Of a stretch of 11,672 nt of DNA, positions 7,730-11,672 are shown one piece after another. A program made the position numbers and the translations under genes. This DNA comes from Gemmatimonadota bacterium (GTDB lineage Bacteria > Gemmatimonadota > Gemmatimonadetes > Longimicrobiales > Gaopeijiaceae), in NCBI GenBank assembly GCA_026713345.1, contig JAPOOQ010000118.1, positions 1-11,672 of the forward strand, in the 5' to 3' direction. Below the pieces are notes generated by a model. The model made no database searches and was not told the DNA's origin. It saw only the letters and a program-made list of their open reading frames with translations. How positions within the stretch are numbered: position 1 is the first letter of the stretch; each line of letters begins with the position of its first letter.

Positions 7730-8849
7730 TCAGGAGCCGGGCAACGCGATCCTGTAGCGAACCACCCGATGTACATCCAGCTCGCCCTGCTCAACCGCCC
7801 AGACGAAGGAACGACCGAAAACGGGAGGAGCCGAAAGGCTGAATCGTTCGGGCGGAACCACGGCCCCGAGGTACGTTCCGTCGGCTTCGAACACATCGTA
7901 GCGGAGCGGCTCGACCCACGTATACGGAGGGGACTCCGGATTGCCCGGGTCGTGATCCTCGTTCGCGACCTGTTGCGCCTCCGTCCAGAGACTCACCCAG
8001 ATCCGGCCATCGCTGCCGGCGCGAAGGCCCCTGAAGGGCGGCTTGTGATCCGGAATGGCGGGACCGTCCCAGTTCAGCCTGCGTCCCACCGGCGCATCCG
8101 GTTCAGAATCCCCTGCTCATGGCGGTTCCGTTCATCGTCCGACACCGCCACCGGTGTATGGTTTCTCTCGATGCGCAGCACGCCACCGTCCTGCTCGAGG
8201 TTGATCCGGTACGCCGTGGACAGTGCCGACAGGAATTGGCCGGTCGGGTGGACCGTCCAGTACCAATCCGGGCTGAACGGAACGGTCGCGCCGACGGACA
8301 TCCACCGGTCTCCCCTCTCGACCCGGGCGTTCATGTAATATTGGTCGTCGTCGAAGTCGGCAGGGGCAACAGGAGCCGAGATCGTGTCGATTTGCTTGCC
8401 CTCGGAGTCCATGACGATGAAGCGTTGCTCTTCTTCGGTGATGTCCACATAGATTCGGCCCTGATCATCCCGGTACAGCGGGGTATTCGCGAACGCCGTC
8501 CCCTGCCCAGCGTCTTGACGTAGGTGCCCTCCGAATCGAAGACGCGAACGTGCCGGGCCTGTCTATCCAGCACGTACACGTTGTGGTCGTCATCGACGGC
8601 GATCGCGCTTACCGAACCGAAGAGGCACTCCTCCGCGCCGTCCAGCTCGCCGATCGAGACTTCCGGCACGAGTTTGGCGTCCCCGCCCCAGACGCTTCCG
8701 CTCACGGTCCTGACCACGGTCGTGTCGCCGATGGTCTCGGTCTCGACGACGGTCTCGGTCGTGTTCCGCGAGTCGGAGATGGGCCCGCAGGCGAGGGGGA
8801 GGGAGGCTACCGTCAAAAGAGCGGCTATCCTGCAAGTCGGTGTTGTCAT
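7730..8849 (-). pseudogene. Exported 6-bladed beta-propeller protein, broken by two frameshifts
   Basis: Three consecutive minus-strand frames together give one protein of about 373 codons. Frame one (8849 to about 8503) holds a signal sequence ending in LPLAC (Cys21, an imperfect lipobox), a Thr/Glu/Val-rich linker and an NHL-like blade (SAIAVDDDHNVYVLDRQ, then VRVFDSEGTYVKTLGR). Frame two (about 8500-8090) continues with NTPLYRDDQGRIYVDI. Frame three (about 8092-7730) continues with PAIPDHKPPFRG and GSDGRIWVSL, ending in a normal stop. Both breaks fit a single missing base: one in the C run at 8500-8503 and one near 8085-8092. Such proteins are abundant secreted or lipid-anchored proteins of unknown role in Gemmatimonadota and relatives. 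GGAG lies 8 nt before the ATG. It is divergent from the intact relative at 9379. Assembly error in short homopolymers could mimic decay. Confidence 0.8.
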
Positions 8850-8901
8850 GAGGGGGACTCCGGGCGGGAGTGGGAGCCCACGGTCGTTCGCGGTTCATCG
8901 C

Positions 8902-8931
8902 AAGATAGGTCTCGACGGAGCGCTCTGCCAG
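8902..8931 (-). promoter_or_regulatory. Weak sigma-70-like promoter for the broken beta-propeller gene
   Basis: On the minus strand CTGGCA (8931-8926) and TATCTT (8907-8902) are separated by 18 bp, each matching 4 of 6 consensus bases. The predicted leader to the ATG at 8849 would be about 45 nt. In GC-rich DNA this level of match arises easily by chance. Confidence 0.2.
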
Positions 8932-9205
8932 CCAGGCGTCACCGGGCGATCGGGCAGGTCTCCGATGTCGTACCAGTCGAAGGCCCTGAGCCGGTCCCTG
9001 ACCCTTCACCGACCACGCGTATTCGGCATTTTCGGACACGTCTGGGTAGGATCCATTCATGCGTGTCGCGCTGCGTGGCGACCGGAGTAGCCGGTTGGCA
9101 GCGGCACGCCGGACGGGGGTTCTAGGGGGGGTGGAGCCTCCCCTTGCCAGCCGCGAATGACATCGCGATCGTCGGCCTCACGGGCGGTGGCGACGACCGG
9201 GCACC

Positions 9206-9225
9206 CCGTCACTCTTCGGTGACGG
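9206..9225. repeat. 7-bp inverted repeat, candidate operator or hairpin
   Basis: CCGTCAC (9206-9212) and GTGACGG (9219-9225) are perfect complements around a 6-bp centre TCTTCG. It lies between the divergent genes and about 43 bp upstream of the -35 box of the intact one, a position suited to a regulator site. As RNA it would also fold stably in either direction. No U-tract follows on either strand. Confidence 0.4.
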
Positions 9226-9267
9226 CGCGCTCGCTGCCGAGCACCGCTTTCAATGAAGACCAGAGTG

Positions 9268-9296
9268 TTGATGGACAGTGAATTAGGCCCTATCGT
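9268..9296 (+). promoter_or_regulatory. Candidate sigma-70 promoter of the intact beta-propeller gene
   Basis: TTGATG (9268-9273, 4 of 6) and TATCGT (9291-9296, 4 of 6) are separated by the optimal 17 bp in a locally less GC-rich segment. Transcription would start near 9303, giving a leader of about 76 nt that contains the hairpin at 9327-9355. Confidence 0.4.
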
Positions 9297-9326
9297 AGTC
9301 CCTCGCTCGACGAGCGGTCCAACAAC

Positions 9327-9355
9327 GGTCGCAGGGGGGATGCCCTCCTGCGACC
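9327..9355 (+). promoter_or_regulatory. Strong leader hairpin before the beta-propeller gene
   Basis: GGTCGCAGG (9327-9335) and CCTGCGACC (9347-9355) are a perfect 9-bp inverted repeat. The stem extends inward through one G-U pair and three G-C pairs to an ATG triloop, about 13 bp in all. It ends 13 nt before the ribosome site AGGAAG (9369-9374) and 23 nt before the start codon. No U-run follows, so it is not a classic terminator. It could be an mRNA-stabilising 5' structure, a protein-binding leader or a DNA operator. Confidence 0.5.
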
Positions 9356-9378
9356 CCATCCTGACAGTAGGAAGTATC

Positions 9379-10509
9379 ATGAGGAAGTTCTCCCTAGTCG
9401 TCCTCAGCACCGCGGGCCTGCTACTCACCGCAGCCGTTGCCGTGGCCATCATGCTTGCGCCACCGGCGGCCGCGCAGCAGGTAGTGGAACTCGATTTTGC
9501 GAATGGCCGAACGATCATCAGCGATGAATGGCAACGTGAAATGCATTCCGACGTCATGGCTGTGGATTGGGAGCGGAGCATTCTCTACGTCCGAGACGCC
9601 GAAGAGCCGGAGGGCATCATGGCCTTCTCGCTCGAGACCGGCGAATGGCTTCGGACGCTCTTGACGCCAATAGGAGAAGGTCCACACGAGTTCCCCAACG
9701 GCGCACGTGCCGTGGACGTCGCACCTCACGGGGGCATCTACGCCTCCGGCTTCATCAAGGTGGTCGAATTCGACAGAGCGGACACGCCGATCAACTCTTG
9801 GCGACCGGTCGCACCGACAACGTGGTCAGTATGCGACTTCGGTGGGCAGCCGGCGGTGCCAACCCAAGGGGGGGTGGTTAGGCGTAGGGCCGACGGTAAT
9901 AGCGAGGAAATCGGTCCTGTTCGTGCGAGGGGCGTGAGAATTACGGCTTCCCGTGACGTATTCGACGCTGTATCCTGGCGGGTTTTGTGGTCCCGGCTAG
10001 CCTGCACGGACGATCAAGCATATGTCGTAGTACACAGCGAACGAGGAGCCGATTCGGTCTTCGTGTACAACAGGGATGGCAGTGCGCACGCATTGCCGCT
10101 CCCAACCGAAGGAATCAGGGGGATGACGGAATGTCGACCAATGCGGGCCATCCACTACCGTCCGGGAGTCAACACGTGCCCTGTCGGGCTTTCCAACCTT
10201 TACCCATCCTTTGACGACCGGGGTAACCTGGTGCTGCTTGGCTTCGACAATAAGGTCCACGGCGTCATCATCAATCCGGAGACCGGCTGCCACGCGCTAA
10301 TACAGAACACGACGCGACTCTACAATATCCCAGCCCGGGTCTACGCTGACAGTGCATTGGTGTTCCACATGGGAACCGTGGAGGTGGAGCACGACGGCAA
10401 GATTGTTGAGGCATTTCGAGACGCCGCCCACGGTGTCTCCATGGTCCCCTTTCGCCGAATCTCCGGCCAGCCCTGTCCTGGGATGCTGCCGTCCGTCAAT
10501 TGGGGGTAG
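9379..10509 (+). CDS. Secreted 6-bladed beta-propeller protein of unknown function
   Basis: This 376-residue protein starts with a Sec signal peptide: basic MRK, a hydrophobic core to about residue 27, and a likely cut after the AAA before QQVVELDF. The mature part has repeated beta-strand blades. GEGPHEFPNG (99-108) followed by AVDVAPHGGIYASG matches the GxGPGEF...D..G.IYV pattern of 6-bladed beta-propeller proteins, and SFDDRGNLVLLGFDN (277-291) looks like another blade. Six Cys lie in the mature part (152, 209, 252, 267, 304, 366), allowing disulfides outside the cytoplasm. The frame is open further upstream to 9253, but 9379 is chosen because AGGAAG precedes it and the signal peptide begins there. 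The stop abuts a transposase fragment, so the last residues may not be original, though the length is close to that of the broken divergent relative. Ligand and role are unknown. Confidence 0.82.
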   Translation: MRKFSLVVLSTAGLLLTAAVAVAIMLAPPAAAQQVVELDFANGRTIISDEWQREMHSDVMAVDWERSILYVRDAEEPEGIMAFSLETGEWLRTLLTPIGEGPHEFPNGARAVDVAPHGGIYASGFIKVVEFDRADTPINSWRPVAPTTWSVCDFGGQPAVPTQGGVVRRRADGNSEEIGPVRARGVRITASRDVFDAVSWRVLWSRLACTDDQAYVVVHSERGADSVFVYNRDGSAHALPLPTEGIRGMTECRPMRAIHYRPGVNTCPVGLSNLYPSFDDRGNLVLLGFDNKVHGVIINPETGCHALIQNTTRLYNIPARVYADSALVFHMGTVEVEHDGKIVEAFRDAAHGVSMVPFRRISGQPCPGMLPSVNWG

Positions 10510-10962
10510 AGCTCCAGGCCGTGGACCACTGCGCCTCGGATGTCGTCGGCTGGCACGTTGCGAAGAAGGGCGACCGCTGGGCGGCGCTGGAAGCCGGTCC
10601 GCCAGTGCAGCGTCCGGGCCCACAAGGGCGGCTTCGACAAGGCCATCGCCCTGGGCCTCGGTCTGCGGCACGACTGGGGCTCGCAGTACCGGGCAAGGCA
10701 GTTCCAGGCCGAGATCAAATGGCTCGGCATCCGCTCCACGCCCGCCTACGTGGGCGAGCCGGAGTGCAACGGCGTCGCAGAGCGCTTCATCCGCACGCTC
10801 AAGGAGGAGTGCATCTATCTGCACGACTTCGAGACCCTCGAGGAGGCCAGAGAGGTGATCGGGGCCTTCATCAAGCGCTACAACAACAGCTGGCTTCTCC
10901 AGCGCCACGGGTACATGACCCCGGCCCGTGCCCGCGAGAAGCTCAGCCGGAGGGCGGCATGA
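10503..10962 (+). pseudogene. Truncated, frameshifted IS3-like DDE transposase (integrase core)
   Basis: This is the C-terminal part of a transposase of the rve/DDE superfamily. The first segment (10503 to about 10592) reads ELQAVDHCASDVVGWHVAKK then GDRWAALE. An apparent extra A in GAAG (10591-10592) shifts the frame, and reading continues with PVRQC, GGFDKAIALGLGLRHDWG and onward to TGA at 10960-10962. The second catalytic Asp (HDWGSQY, codon 10672-10674) and the Glu (GVAERFIRTLKEE, codon 10780-10782) are separated by exactly 35 residues, as in active DDE enzymes. The N-terminal helix-turn-helix and first catalytic Asp are missing, so it cannot be active. The left edge coincides with the stop codon of the beta-propeller gene. 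No terminal inverted repeat or target duplication could be recognised. Confidence 0.85.
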
Positions 10963-11287
10963 TGTTTAAGCCGTCCCCTCCTCCAGAAGAACCGTATGTG
11001 GACGCCCCCGGGTGGGCAAGCAAGGACTCTGAGACGAGTTGGTGGCAGTCTGGTCAGGTACTGTCGTATGTTCGGCCTCTTGATGCGACCCTTATTGGCC
11101 GCGGGCCCGTATGGTGTTCGTGAGATCAGATCCAAATCGGAACCACGGGCTTCTGAGGCCCTCGGTTTTCCTACTGGTTTTTCTGATCCCGTCTCGCTGA
11201 CTGTTTGCCCTTACCCCGTTCTTGCGTCCTGCTGCCACCTCTCCCGGGCAGCTCCTTTGCTCTCGTTTCTCTCCTTTCGCCGTCCGC
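10963..11287. other. Gene-free stretch between two IS remnants
   Basis: This 325-bp segment has no credible gene. It contains the hairpin at 11139-11171 and T-rich patches around 11166-11185. It probably includes the non-coding tail of the DDE element and old flanking DNA, but I could not identify an element end. Confidence 0.5.
11139..11171. terminator. Possible hairpin terminator downstream of the transposase fragment
   Basis: GGGCTT (11147-11152) pairs with GAGGCCC (11155-11161) through four strong pairs plus a G-U and a U-A. An outer stem can form between GGAACC (11139-11144) and GGTTTTCC (11164-11171) across a 2x2 internal loop, with a small bulge. The TTTT at 11166-11169 would give a modest U-tract on the plus strand. 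Moderate as a terminator; it could also be part of an IS end. Confidence 0.3.
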
Positions 11288-11435
11288 TCAGGCGGCAGCG
11301 CGAACCCGGTAGGTCTCCTTCCTTGTGGCCAGCGCCCAGACCCTCCGCGCCATCCGGTTGGCGAGGGCCACCGCGACCACCTTCTTCGGCCGCCATGGCT
11401 CCTGTGATCAGGAGCCGTCTGAGATCCCGCTGGCC
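11288..11435 (-). pseudogene. IS110/IS1111-family transposase remnant, internally deleted
   Basis: On the minus strand GQRDLRRLLITGAMA (11435 to about 11392) matches the conserved Tnp2 (transposase_20) segment of IS110/IS1111 transposases. It is joined directly, in another frame, to RPKKVVAVALANRMARRVWA and then LATRKETYRVRAAA, which ends at TGA (11290-11288). This is the typical family C-terminus. Intact relatives carry additional residues between these two segments, so an internal deletion with frame change has occurred here. The N-terminal RuvC-like DEDD half is absent. It lies opposite to the neighbouring DDE fragment, so the two came from separate insertions. Confidence 0.75.
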
Positions 11436-11672
11436 CAGCGGATCGCCACTGGCGCGAATCACGGCAGGGAATCGTCTAAAGTCTTACAGGACTGCACGAT
11501 CTGCGTTTTCTGTCGTTGAACTGGATCTTGCTGGACCGTGCCGCGAGAGCGGGAAAAACCGGGTTGAATGGCGGGAAGGTCCCGGGGTGGTTCACCGGTC
11601 CCTCCCGGCATCGCAAAGGCGCCCACCAAGCTCTCGGCGTCCGGGCCCCGGGGACATTTCGGGTACTATACG
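11436..11672. other. Gene-free right margin
   Basis: I see no recognisable coding sequence here. The DNA is GC-rich near the end, with short palindromic bits such as GGGCCCC around 11645. The part up to about 11470 is in frame with the IS110 remnant but does not match the family. The rest may belong to a further gene or element beyond the edge. Confidence 0.4.

Larger units (their letters stand above)
8850..9378. other. Intergenic region between divergent beta-propeller genes
   Basis: This 529-bp gap separates the broken and intact beta-propeller genes. I found no convincing coding sequence. Short open stretches on the minus strand show no recognisable domain or good ribosome site. It holds a weak promoter for the minus-strand gene, an inverted repeat at 9206-9225, a promoter at 9268-9296 and a strong leader hairpin at 9327-9355, all listed separately. 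Confidence 0.55.

Noticed and set aside
8895..9060. Open minus-strand stretches in the divergent gap, one starting with ATG at 9060 and another reading RLRAFDWYDIGDLPDRP in the next frame, which look faintly like a frameshifted protein tail.
   Set aside because: No recognisable domain, no good ribosome site, no heme or other motif, and the frames break repeatedly. A chance reading in GC-rich DNA is more likely.
9095..9112. TTGGCAGCGGCACGCC, resembling a -24/-12 promoter for the plus-strand beta-propeller gene.
   Set aside because: The GG-to-GC spacing is one base short and it lies far upstream of the start; the 17-bp-spaced sigma-70 match is better.
10552..10565. TGGCACG followed by TTGC on the plus strand, resembling a sigma-54 promoter.
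   Set aside because: The required 4-nt spacer is missing, so -24 and -12 faces are wrongly placed. It lies inside the transposase coding fragment.
10963..11140. Three CGTATG-containing snippets (near 10992, 11068, 11109), considered as direct repeats or group II intron domain V.
   Set aside because: Similarity is limited to the hexamer with no consistent period, and no domain V stem could be folded by eye.
1..11672. CRISPR arrays, tRNA, rRNA, toxin-antitoxin or defence genes.
   Set aside because: No regularly spaced repeats, cloverleaf sequence or matching protein motifs were seen.

Overview
The window is a GC-rich stretch of bacterial chromosome. The gene content is a MacB/FtsX-type permease with duplicated domains, as expanded in Acidobacteriota and Gemmatimonadota, plus an NtrC/NtrY-like two-component pair and two 6-bladed beta-propeller proteins. 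This suggests one of those two phyla, Gemmatimonadota slightly preferred. That is inferred from family content only; there is no rRNA or marker gene to fix the taxonomy.

Region 1 (about 100-7600, all on the minus strand) is one tightly packed operon read from right to left. It encodes an HlyD-type periplasmic adaptor (TTG start), a MacB/LolD-type ABC ATPase, a sigma-54-dependent response regulator, a large duplicated FtsX/MacB permease, and a membrane-bound NtrY-like histidine kinase. The last three genes overlap by 8 and 4 nt, so they are probably translationally coupled. Adaptor, ATPase and permease would form a tripartite export or envelope-remodelling machine. The kinase and regulator would control it. 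Upstream of the adaptor lie a good candidate sigma-54 promoter (perfect -24 half, one mismatch at -12) and, about 100 bp further upstream, a pair of overlapping palindromes where an NtrC-type enhancer site is expected. Together these suggest that the encoded regulator activates its own operon.

Region 2 (about 7730-10509) holds two divergent genes for exported beta-propeller proteins. The minus-strand copy is broken by two frameshifts, in a G run and near a second short G run. The plus-strand copy is intact, with a signal peptide and a GxGPxEF motif. The 529-bp gap between them holds a 7-bp inverted repeat, a plausible sigma-70 promoter, and a very strong 13-bp hairpin in the predicted 5' leader of the intact gene.

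Region 3 (about 10490-11672) is a graveyard of insertion sequences. A 5'-truncated, frameshifted DDE transposase (IS3-like integrase core, second D and E with exact D-35-E spacing) begins directly at the stop codon of the beta-propeller gene. Beyond it is an internally deleted C-terminal remnant of an IS110/IS1111 transposase on the opposite strand. No further intact gene is visible up to the end.

I see no CRISPR array, tRNA or rRNA, or clear defence system. The most interesting hypotheses are the self-contained sigma-54-controlled efflux operon with its promoter and enhancer, and the leader hairpin of the intact beta-propeller gene.
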